A stretch of 64,000 nt of DNA from the NCBI GenBank assembly GCA_018136815.1, contig CM030942.1, forward strand, positions 3,387,396 to 3,451,395. Direction: 5' to 3'. How positions within the stretch are numbered: the first letter of the stretch is position 1; every line of letters starts with the position of its first letter. The position numbers were made by a program, and so were the translations under genes. This stretch comes from Isochrysis galbana. Taxonomy: Eukaryota; Haptophyta; Isochrysidales; Isochrysidaceae. Of this stretch, positions 1 through 9,458 are shown in pieces. Under the pieces are notes generated by a model. That model ran no database searches and was not told where the DNA came from. It saw nothing but the letters and a program-made list of their open reading frames with translations.

Positions 1-3000
1 TTTCTTGCTCGTCCCAGCTGCAAGGCGATAGCCCCGCCTGCTCCCCGATGGCCTAGTAGCGCTTGTTTCTGAAGTCATCCAGACGCCTTCTCTCCCTCCG
101 CCCCTTCACAGTCCCCATTCTACCCGCGGCCGAATGCCGCCCCTCCCCCCATCCGATCCTGCCGCTTGCCGTGCTCCGCGGAGTACGGGGATGTACCCAC
201 GCGCTGCACCCTCCCCCTCCGGCCGAACCCTCACTCGCCCGCCCATCCCTTCCTGTGCAGGGTGGCGCGACTGCCCTCCACTATGCGGCAAGGTGCGGCA
301 ACACCTCCGCTATTGCGCAACTCCTCAACAAGGGGGCGCACATCAGGGCCACTGACAAGGTAGCGTGCGCCCTGCGCCCGTCGCTCGCCGCACACCAAGC
401 CCTTCCTTGGCTGCCCTCCCCTCCCTCCTTCCTCCCTCTCCTTCCCCTCGTGTCGCACCTTGCCCTTCCTCTGCCGCTCAACTTCACGGCACGGCTCTTC
501 GGACGACGATGTGCTAGACGAGCCCGATTCTGACGTCACCCAGACAGCTTTTCTTTTGCCGCTCCTTCACATTTCCCCTTCTTCCCGCGGCCCGATGCTC
601 CTTCTCCCTTTACTCCGATTTGCTGCTTCCGCCTTTCCTGCTTCGCGGGGCACGGGGATGTACCCACGCGCTGCGCCCTCCCCCTCCGGCCGAACCCTCA
701 CTCGCCCGCCCATACTTTCCTGTGCAGGGTGGCGAGACTGCCCTCCACTGGGCGGCAGGCAGCGGCCACACCTCCGCTATTGCGAAACTCCTCAACGTGG
801 GGGCGAAGATCGAGGCCACGGACAACGTAGCGCGCGCCCTGCGCCCTTGGCTTACTGCACATCCAGCCCTTCCTTGGCCGCCCTCCCTTCCCTCCTCGCT
901 CTCTAACCCTTCGTGCCACACCTCACCTTTCCTCTGCCGCTCTGCTTCACGGCATGGCTCTTCGGACGACGTTGAGCTAGACGAGCCCGTTTCTGATGTC
1001 ACACAGACGCCTTATCTTTCTCCGCGCCTTCACAGTCCCCCTACGTCCCGCGGCCAGATGTCGGCCCTCCATATACTCCTATTTGTTGCTGCCGCCTCCC
1101 CTGCTTCGCGGGGCACGGGGATGTACCCACGCGCTGCACCCTCGCCCTCCGGCCGATCCCTCACTCGCCCGCCCCTCCCTTCCTGTGCAGGGTGGCGAGA
1201 CTGCCCTCCACAGGGCGGCAAGGTGCGGCAACACCTCCGCTATTGCGGAACTCCTCAACGCGGGGGCGAAGATCGAGGCCACTGACAACGTAGCGCACGC
1301 CCTGCGCCCTTCGCTTGCCTCACACCCAGTGCTTCCTTGGCCGCCCTCCCCTCCCTCCTTCCTCCCTCTCCTCCCCCTCGTGTCGCACCTTGCCCTTTCT
1401 CTGCCGCTCAACTTCACGGCACGGCTCTTCGGACGATGATGAGCTAGACGAGCGCGCTTCTGGTGTAACACAGACAGATTTTCTTTTGCCGCCCCTTCAC
1501 ATTTCCCCTTCTTCCTGTGGCCAGATGCCGCTTCTCCCTATACTCCGATTTGCTGCTTTCGCTTCTCCTGCTTCGTGGGGCACGGGGATGTACCCACGCG
1601 CTACGCCCTCCCCCTCGGGTCGAACCCTCACATGTTCGCCCATCCCTTGTGCAGGGTGGCGCGACTGCGCTCCACACGGCGGCAGGCAACGGCCACACCT
1701 CCGCTATTGCGAAACTCCTCAACGGGGGGGCGAAGATCGAGGCCACGGACAAGGTAGCGCGCGCCCTGCGCCCTGCGCCCTTGGCTTACTGCACACCCAG
1801 CCCTTCCTTGGCCGCCCTCCCATCCCTCCTTTCTCCCTCTCCTTCCCCTCGTGTCGCACCTTGCGCTCCCTCTGCCGCTCTACTTCACAGCACGGCTCTT
1901 CAGACGATGATGAGCTAGACGAGCCCGTTTCTCATGTCACACAGACGCCGTCTCTCCCTCCGCCCCTTCACAGTCCCCCTACTCTCTCCGGCCAGATGCC
2001 GGCCCTCCCTATACTCCGATTTGCTGCGGCCGCTTCCCCTGCTCCGCGGAGCACGGGGATGTACCCACGCGCTGCACCCTCCCCCTCCGGCCGGAACCTC
2101 ACTCACCCGCCCATCCCTTCCTGTGCAGGGTGGCGCGACTGCCCTCCACTATGCGGCAAGGTGCGGCAACACCTCCGCTATTGCGCAACTCCTCATCAAG
2201 GGGGCGCACATCAGGGCCACTGACAAGGTAGCGTGCGCCCTGCGCCCGTCGCTTGCCGCACACCAAGCCCTTCCTTGGCTGCCCTCCCCTCCCTCCTTCC
2301 TCCCTCTCCTTCCCCTCGTGTCGCACCTTGCCCTTCCTCTGCCGCTCAACTTCACGGCACGGCTCTTCGGACGACGATGTGCTAGACGAGCCCGATTCTG
2401 ACGTCACCCAGACAGCTTTTCTTTTGCCGCTCCTTCACATTTCCCCTTCTTCCCGCGGCCCGATGCTCCTTCTCCCTTTACTCCGATTTGCTGCTTCCGC
2501 CTTTCCTGCTTCGCGGGGCACGGGGATGTACCCACGCGCTGCGCCCTCCCCCTCCGGCCGAACCCTCACTCGCCCGCCCATACTTTCCTGTGCAGGATGG
2601 CGCGACTGCCCTCCACTGGGCGGCACGCCTTGGCGAAACCTCCGCTATTGTGGAGCTCCTCAACGGGGGGGCGAAGATCGAGGCCACGGACAACGTAGCG
2701 CGCGCCCTGCGCCCGTCGCTTGCCGCACACTAAGCCCTTCTTAGCCGCCCTCCCCTCCCGCTTCCCTCCCTCTCTCCGCCCCCCCGTCTCGCACCTTGCG
2801 CTCCCTCTGCCCCTCTGCTTCACGGCACGGCTCTTCCGACGATGATGAGCTAGACGAGCCCGTTTTATGATGTCACGCAAACGCTTTCTTTTTCACCGCC
2901 CCTTCACATTCCACCTTCCCGCGGCCAGATGCCGCCCCTGCGCCCATTATCTACATCCCCTCTTGCCGCCTCACCTCTTCCGAACAATATGGCGATATTT

Positions 3001-3186
3001 CCACGCCCTGCGCCCTTCCACCGGAGCCTCCTGCTGGCAGTTTGATGCCGCTCTCTTGCAGCACATGAGGCGTTGTGTTCCATTCCTTCCGCCGACTGCC
3101 GTATACTTCTTCTCCCCTCCACTCTTGCCTGCACGGCCTCGCTTAACGTTGTCTATGCCACCTACGCCGCTCCACCCCTTGTGCAG
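1..3186 (+). repeat. Tandem exon-plus-intron units of the ankyrin gene
   Basis: Exon starts at 261, 728, 1191, 1655, 2129 and 2596 are spaced 467, 463, 464, 474 and 467 bp. Each unit is one 99 bp ankyrin exon plus one intron that begins GTAGCG and ends TGTGCAG (TTGTGCAG or CTGTGCAG). Introns resemble each other as strongly as exons do, so whole genomic units were duplicated. Exons 1 and 5 (261 and 2129) differ by one residue (Asn to Ile), and the sequence around 360-600 matches 2228-2468 with about one difference, showing a later block duplication with an offset of 1868 bp. Exons 7 and 8 (3187, 3418) and the segment in the last exon are older, diverged repeats. Confidence 0.9.
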
Positions 3187-6100
3187 GATGGTCGCACGGC
3201 CTTGCACGCCGCGGCATTCAAGGGCCACACCTCTACCGTCATGGCACTGCTTGTGAATGGAGCCGAGATCGACGCCAAGGACAACAACGTGCGCACCTCT
3301 CGCTCGCTCTATCTGAGCTCATCTTGCCCCCCCCCCGCCTTCCCCCTTCCCCTCACCTCTTCCCCTGCCCTTCCAACCTGAGCTCCCTCTTCCTCCTGCT
3401 TTCCGACCGCGGTGCAGGGGCAAACTCCACTGATGTTGGCGGCCAGCATCACCCGCAGTGGTGATGTGGTGGAAGGGCTGGTGCGAATGGGCGCCGATGC
3501 CCATGCCAAGGACAAGGCGCGCGCGTGCCCAACCACTTCCCGCCCCTCCTTTCACGCACGCTCTGAGCTTGGCTCAGCCAACGCGCTCCATCGCCCGCCC
3601 CCTCCCCCCATCCGAGCGCTCCTTCCCCTTGTCAACGCACCGCGCACGCCCCGCGTCCATCATGTCGCGTCATCTGCTCCTACGCGCCCGTGGTGCCGCG
3701 GCGTCTGACCGCTTGCGCTATGCTTGCCTCCCTGCAGAGCGGAAAGACAGCGTTTGATGAGGCTCGACTCAATTGTCACGGGGATGTGGCGGCCTGGCTT
3801 GAGGCTGCCATGAAGGCCGCGTTCGAGACCGCACTCCGTGTGATTGGCCAGCACGCGGCCACCAGCCACATATGCAAGATCTCGGCCACCAACACCCGGC
3901 TACTGCACGGGCTCGTACGGCTCGCGAGCCATCAGATTGAAGTGGCGGCATTCGAAGAGACCGTCAGCCGCTCGGTGTGTGCTGCCGTCGAGGAGAAGCG
4001 CGCCAAACTTGAGGCAGGCTTTGCCGATCTTCAAGTTCGTCATCCGCTCCTCACCGGAGAGCGGCGCAGTCCGACCAAGGCGGCCGAGCTGCTGAGCTGC
4101 CTCGCCACAGAGGCGCAGGCGGCTCGCGAGTGCGTCAAGGAAGCCGAGCGGGCAATGCCATCGCGCGACGAGCTGGCAACGCAACACGAGGACAGTTGGC
4201 GCGAGCGCGCCCTTGCACGCGACCAGGCGCGGCAAGACCAGGTGCACTTTCAAGACCTTCGGCTCGCAGGCCTGCGTGCGACTAAGCGATGCATGGAGCG
4301 CTCGCTGGGCGACCTTGACGGCGGCGTCGGGCCGCCCGAGCTGCCGCCACTTGGCGACGATCAGAGCGCTGCGGTAACACACACGGACGGCAATCTGGCG
4401 TCGCCGCTGTCCGCCTTGTGCGCCGGCATCATGCGAGACGTGCGTCAGTTCCACGAGGAGTACCATGGTCGTCGCCAGCGGCTCGCTGCCGACCTGCAAT
4501 CCTGCAACGAGGATCTGCGAGCAGCATGCCAGGAGGCGGAGGCTAGCGCCGCGCTTCACGGGCGCCGCAGGGACGTCGAAGAGTTGCTGGGCACACTCAA
4601 GGGGATGACACCCGAAATAAAAAGCGAACGAGATGAGGAAATCCAAGCCAGACATGCAATGGAACTTCTCGAGAATGAGCGCGCTCCTGGCGACCCACAT
4701 CTAGAGCGAGCACGCGCCACACACAAGGATGTGGAAGAGAGTCTCGCCGCCCTCTTGCTCCAGCGGGATGGTGTGGTGTCTCGGATCGCAGCATTGAGCG
4801 CCACGCCCAGGCCCAGGCACGAGACGGTGCTTGGTGAGGATGCAAGCATCCCGCTCGACTTCCCCGAGGTCCCGATCCGCACGCAACGCATCGTTCAGCC
4901 GGGCTTAGCCTACGCGCAGTTGGATGCTGCGGGACGTGCGCGCTTCGACATCGAGATGCTGTTGCGCAATGCCGGACTCCTCGTATACGATCGCGGCGAC
5001 AAGAGCTACACCCACCTCGAGTATGTCTCCGGCAAGTCAATCGTCAAGCGCGTGACGTTGTGTGGCGCCCCCAAGATCCTCAAAGACTATTGCATAGATG
5101 ACTTCAAGCGCGTGCAACGAGCCATCACGGCGGCGAGCCGGCTGCGTCACCCAGGCATCGTGCTCGTCGAGTGCGCCTTCCTTGCCAAGGATCGGCACGA
5201 TATCGTCGTCGTGCAGTCGCCCTACTACTCGGGCGGCAACATGCGCCAGTGGTGCCAAGACAAGGATGGCACGGCAAGGCTCGTCGCAGCACAAAAGGTC
5301 GCTGAGGCGGTTCGCTTCCTGCACGCTCACGGCGTGCTGCATCGGGACCTCAAGCCGGAGAACATCGTCTTCAACGGCGATGCCCCCGATGCCACGCCCG
5401 CGCTGTGTGACTTTGATCTGAGTGTGAGCACCATAGAGACGGCGGAGAGAACTGTCCAGCGTGGCACACCGCTCTACCTCGCACCCGAGCCGACTCCCTC
5501 CCCCGCATCGGACGTCTTCGCGCTGGGCGTGACTCTCCTCGAGGTCATGCTCTGCGACGGCGACCAGGAGCGCTTGCGCCAAATGCTCGCGCCCGGCGAA
5601 TGCAGAGTCGAGGCCCTCAAGCGAGTTCGTGGCGAGCTTGGACGCCGGACCAAGGATACCGAGCTCGCCGTGCTCATCAGCTCGATGCTCGCACCCGAGC
5701 CTGCCAAACGTCTCGTGGCGGCCGCCGTGGCCGAGAAATTGGGCGAGCTCCTCAACGTACGGACGTGCGTCCTGTGCCACTGCCCGGAGCCCCGCGACAG
5801 GGGGATCGAGTGCGGAGCGGAGGAGCGGCACTTCTCGTGCGACGAGTGCTTTTCGGGGCACGTCGCACGCGCTGAGTCGCTGTGCGGAGAAGACGGCGTT
5901 CGGGTCAAATGCTGTGCCAGCCACACGGGGTGCGAGGCCCGCTTCACCCTCCGAGACGCTGCGCAGCATGCGGCCCCCGTCGCATTCGAGACATTGCAAC
6001 GCCACATCAAGGATCGGCTGCATGTGTCGCTGCATGAGTCGATGCAAAAGGAGTTTGATCAGTGGAAGGCTGAGTTCGCCGCCGAGTCGGAGATGGAGCG

Positions 6101-6605
6101 TCGCGCCCTTTCGACGCGGCAGCACATCGAGCAGATGATGGAGTTGCGCTGTCCACGATGCCGCCACGTCTTTGGCGCGTTTGATGGTTGTGCAGCGCTC
6201 CGCTGCGCGACTGCCAACTGCGGCGCCAACTTTTGCGCCTTCTGCCTGGCCGACTGCGGTGCCGATGCGCACCCGCACGTCCGACGGTGCCGCCTCAACC
6301 CCAATCAGGACGAATACTATGTGGATGAGGCAGTGTGGACGCGTGTCGTCGAGGGCGAACGGCGTCGGAAGCTCGAGGAGTTTTGGGGTACTCTCGATCC
6401 CGAGTTGAAGGAGGCGATGGCGGCCGACGTGAGCGTGCGGCAGATCCTGCGCGATTTGAGGCTGGACAGAGGGCTCGTCGAGCTACCGTTTTTCGATGAA
6501 ATGGCACAGCTGCGTGGTATGGGCTTCACGGACGAGCCGGCGATGCGCCGCGCTCTCGGCGAGGCGCAAGGCGATTTGGCGGCTGCCGTCGAGCAATTGC
6601 TTTGA
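261..6605 (+). CDS. Ankyrin-repeat / coiled-coil / protein kinase / RING-IBR / UBA fusion protein (5' end outside window)
   Basis: Nine visible exons: 261..359, 728..826, 1191..1289, 1655..1753, 2129..2227, 2596..2694, 3187..3288, 3418..3516 and 3738..6605, all phase 0. The first eight each encode one ankyrin repeat (pattern GGATALHxAAxxGxTSAIAxLL) and the last exon opens with a ninth. A charged helical region follows (about 3850-4870), then a protein kinase domain with HRDLKPEN and a YLAPE motif, but DFD in place of DFG and no clear glycine loop. After it come a Cys-rich RING-like module (CVLC...CDECF) and an IBR/RING2-like module (CPRC...GC...FCAFC...H..C), and a C-terminal UBA domain (RGMGFTDEPAMRRAL). 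This suggests a kinase-linked ubiquitin ligase whose ankyrin array binds partners; that role is inference. The intron after 3516 starts with GC instead of GT. Introns are placed by frame and splice consensus only. Confidence 0.82.
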
Positions 6606-7720
6606 TCATATCATCCTCGAGCACGTCGTGCTCCGGGATGATTTGGCGAGGGACGCGCTCGTAGTGTTGCACGGCCACGGGAGAATGCCATGCGTTCTTT
6701 CGAATGGTGCTCCACTTGAGGTGGAGCCGCTGCCGGTCCAAGTTCTACGACGCTGCGCCAGCAGCGGCCGTTTATGTGCCCACGCAGGGCGGTCGTTGGC
6801 GATGACGGCAATGATGTAATGGGACAGAGTCGAAGGCGAGGAAGCAGCTCGAGGTTGGCTTCTCTCTCTCGCATGCGAGCGCGGACAGGGGAGGGCGGGC
6901 GGGAGGGGTTCCCCCTCACGGGCTAGGTGATATGGCCTGAAGCGCTCGAGTTAAGGTGGGACCTCCACCGATGCGGGGGGGGGGGGGGCGGGAGCGCGGG
7001 TGGAGAGGGGGAGCGAGAGCGAGAGGGGGAGGGAGAGGGAGAGGGGAGAGCGAGAGCGTGCAGCGAGAGCGAGAGCGAGAGCGAGAGCGAGAGCGTGCAG
7101 CGTGAGCGTGAGCGTGCAGCGAGAGCGAGAGGGGAGGAGGGAAACTGAGCGGCCAGGCGGCCGCGAGCGAGGCCGGGCGAGTGAGAGAGAGATAGGGAGG
7201 GAGGGAGGGAAGGAGAGGGAGGGAGAGGGAAGGAGGGAGGAGGGTACACGCAGGTTTTTGCTGGGGGGGGGGGGGGGGGGAGCATTTCGCGAGCTGTGGG
7301 TCCCCTCGCGACGAGGCTCCGTTCGCAGAAATGGAGGAGGGAGAGGAGGGAGACATGGGCAGTGGTGGTTGGACACCCAAAAAAACAATGCTACATGCAG
7401 ATAGCTCGTCGATGCCCGCTCCCACCACCCGAGAGGCGTCCTCACAAACGGTCGAGGAGTCTGAGGATGCATGCGTAGACATGCGGCCGCGACGGAAGTC
7501 AAGGGGTGTGGCCACCCCTCACGTGCTGCAGGAGGGCAGCAGGCGAGTGCGCGTTCCAAGAGCCTCGCTTGAGTTCGGCTCGCCGGGCGGAGCTGGAGCC
7601 TTGTATTCAAAGCAGCCACTTCGGAAGGAGGGCCCAGCTCACATTCCCCCCACCGCATCGCCACCGCCGCCGCCACCACCTGCTCCTCCTCCCCCACATC
7701 CACTGCCATAGCGGACTTCT
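6606..7720. other. Gene-free low-complexity stretch with GA tracts and G runs
   Basis: No supported gene. It holds the 3' flank of the ankyrin/kinase gene, G runs near 6977-6988 and 7262-7280, and a GAGAGC / GTGAGC-type microsatellite at about 7010-7240. Several long open frames exist on both strands, but they are made of low-complexity residues and show no domain. Confidence 0.7.
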
Positions 7721-7735
7721 TCAAGAATGTTTTTT

Positions 7736-8060
7736 TTTGAGGCGTACTTGGCGATGTTCGCCAACTGGAAGGCCAAGAACTCCCTCCGACTCATGCTGCC
7801 CAGAACGACGAACTTCAGCCGGATCGTCGTCTCGACGAGGTCCATCGTGGCCGGGAGCAAGAGGGACCGCAGGGAGAGGGTGCACCCCAAGCGGTACACG
7901 AACGCGATGAAGGGGAAATCCAGGAGGAGGATGAGGAGCTCGTGCCGCTGAATGGCCTTGGCCTGCTCGTAGTCCTCGAAGAGCTGCTGGCGAACGAACG
8001 ACCGGTTGGGCGATAAGAGGAAACCAACTTGAACGACGACGGCGCCGGTGACGACCCCAA
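7736..8060 (-). pseudogene. Possible host-gene fragment (unrecognised, partly hydrophobic)
   Basis: The minus strand reads through an ordinary-composition stretch of about 105 residues (FVRQQLFEDYEQAKAIQ ... AFQLANIAKYAS), with hydrophobic segments such as LLILLLDFPFIAFVY, unlike the repetitive surroundings. It begins next to a LINE fragment at about 8060 and stops at a T-run that resembles a retroelement 3' tail (AAGAATGTTTTTTTT, 7725-7739). I do not recognise the family. It may be a surviving exon of a gene broken by retroelement insertions, or a captured fragment. Confidence 0.3.
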
Positions 8061-8067
8061 CAGGTCG

Positions 8068-8240
8068 CGCACGCAAAAAGCCAAAGATAGACTATTTGCA
8101 TATCCCAATGCTTCTACCCCCGATAGCCTAAAGACCCTCTACATAATATGGAAATATATTATTAGAGACTTCTACAGAGTAGAGTTCGAGTCATATGACT
8201 TTCACTACATTCCAACCCTAGAAGCCACACTCATGAGATT
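8068..8240 (+). mobile_element. LINE family A fragment (C-terminal ORF part)
   Basis: The plus strand encodes AKDRLFAYPNASTPDSLKTL followed by an IIRDFYRVEFESYDFHYIP segment, which aligns residue for residue with the C-terminal region of the LINE A ORF on the minus strand near 37450-37600. It is an isolated, truncated copy with no start, tail or target duplication found. Confidence 0.75.
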
Positions 8241-8730
8241 TACTACTGTGCAGTGTGGAGTGGCGAGGGAGTGGCTGTGCTGGTGGATGTGTGAGATGCT
8301 TGTGGTTGTGCTTGGGCTTGAGCAGTGTGATGGATGGAAGGAGAGGCAGAGCGTGACAGCGGTGCGGGAGCGATCTCAGAGGTCCTATTATATGGCATGA
8401 CGGAAGGATCGGGGAACATGACGGCGAGCGAGACGGAATGGAGCACACAAGGGGTGGACACGGAGGACTGCTTCCGAGCGAGCGCGCCAGAAACAAAAGA
8501 CAGACAACCTAAGGGAGAGAACCGGGAAAGCGACGAACGGGAAACTCTAGGAACAAGGGAAAGTCTAATGAAAAGAAAGGGGGGGCCGGACGTCGGAGGG
8601 GCGAAGCGAGGGGCGAGCGCACGGGACTCCGAGCCCCGTCGGCCGGGGGAAACAAAAGGAACCGCTGAGGTTGCATAGGAGGAAGGGAAGGAAGAGATCC
8701 AGGCTGGAGCTGCATGCGAGGGAACCAGGG

Positions 8731-9082
8731 GTTAAATTAAATTATTAATGTTATATCCTAGCCAACCCCACTAGCTAGTTGGACACAACTTTTCAGTCCC
8801 GGAATCCCGCCATGCCTGACGAGCCAGGTGTCCGAGTGGTACCGGGGGGAGGGGGCACTGCCCCCTCCCCTCGATATTTGTCCTCCCCCTAGTGCATGCA
8901 CCGACCCTGCGCACCTGCGCACCCCAGCACACCCTCTCCTCGAGGCTCGAGGCCACGCTGGGGGAAAACCCCTTTCGGGTAAAACAACGCAGGGGGGGGG
9001 GGGGGGCACTCGTGAGTTTAGGGGCCTAGAGCGCTAATCTCCCTCGCCCGAGCGAGTGGCCGCGACGAGCCGCGGCCCTTCT
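8731..9082 (-). mobile_element. Family D short retroelement, 352 bp, with target-site duplication
   Basis: The element is flanked by the direct repeat CGAGGGAACCAGGG at 8717..8730 and 9083..9096. Read on the minus strand it ends in the family D 3' tail (CTAGTGGGGTTGGCTAGG then ATATAACATTAAT and an AT-rich run). It lacks the 5' hairpin, so it is 5'-truncated relative to the longer D copy at 29337..30205. Target duplications of this length with a simple A/T tail are typical of target-primed reverse transcription. No ORF. Confidence 0.85.
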
Positions 9083-9458
9083 CGAGGGAACCAGGGAGGA
9101 AGGGAAGAGAGGGAAGGGAGCGAGGAGCGGGGTGTCGCATCCGCGATCGACTTCCGACCTTATGCGTCTTCGTGCTCAATTGTTCTTGTTTGCCGCGGAG
9201 TTTTACTCGTAACTTGTAGAACTCTTCACTCGTAACTCGCCCTTCGCTCCTTGTCGTCGCGCGGCAAGGCCGTTTGTGACGCTACAGGTCGACCTGCGTG
9301 GGACGAGACAAAGTGGCTTCACTGGTACTATCGACACAGGAGGGCAAGCCGGAGCAGGCCGCGCGCACACCTCTCGCCAAAATGAAAGTCCGAGCTGTCG
9401 ACGAGCATCATCTCGAGCGCATCGCCAACTACGCGGCCTTGATAATAAAATAATTAAT

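Noticed and set aside
6951-7724. Minus-strand 257-codon frame
   Set aside because: Made of Leu/Ser/Pro/Arg low complexity from GA tracts and G runs; no domain or splice support.
8770-8900. Possible tRNA-like promoter (GGTGTCCGAGTGGT) in the D element, which would make it a tRNA-derived SINE
   Set aside because: The A-box-like match lies on the strand opposite to transcription and no B box or cloverleaf could be built.
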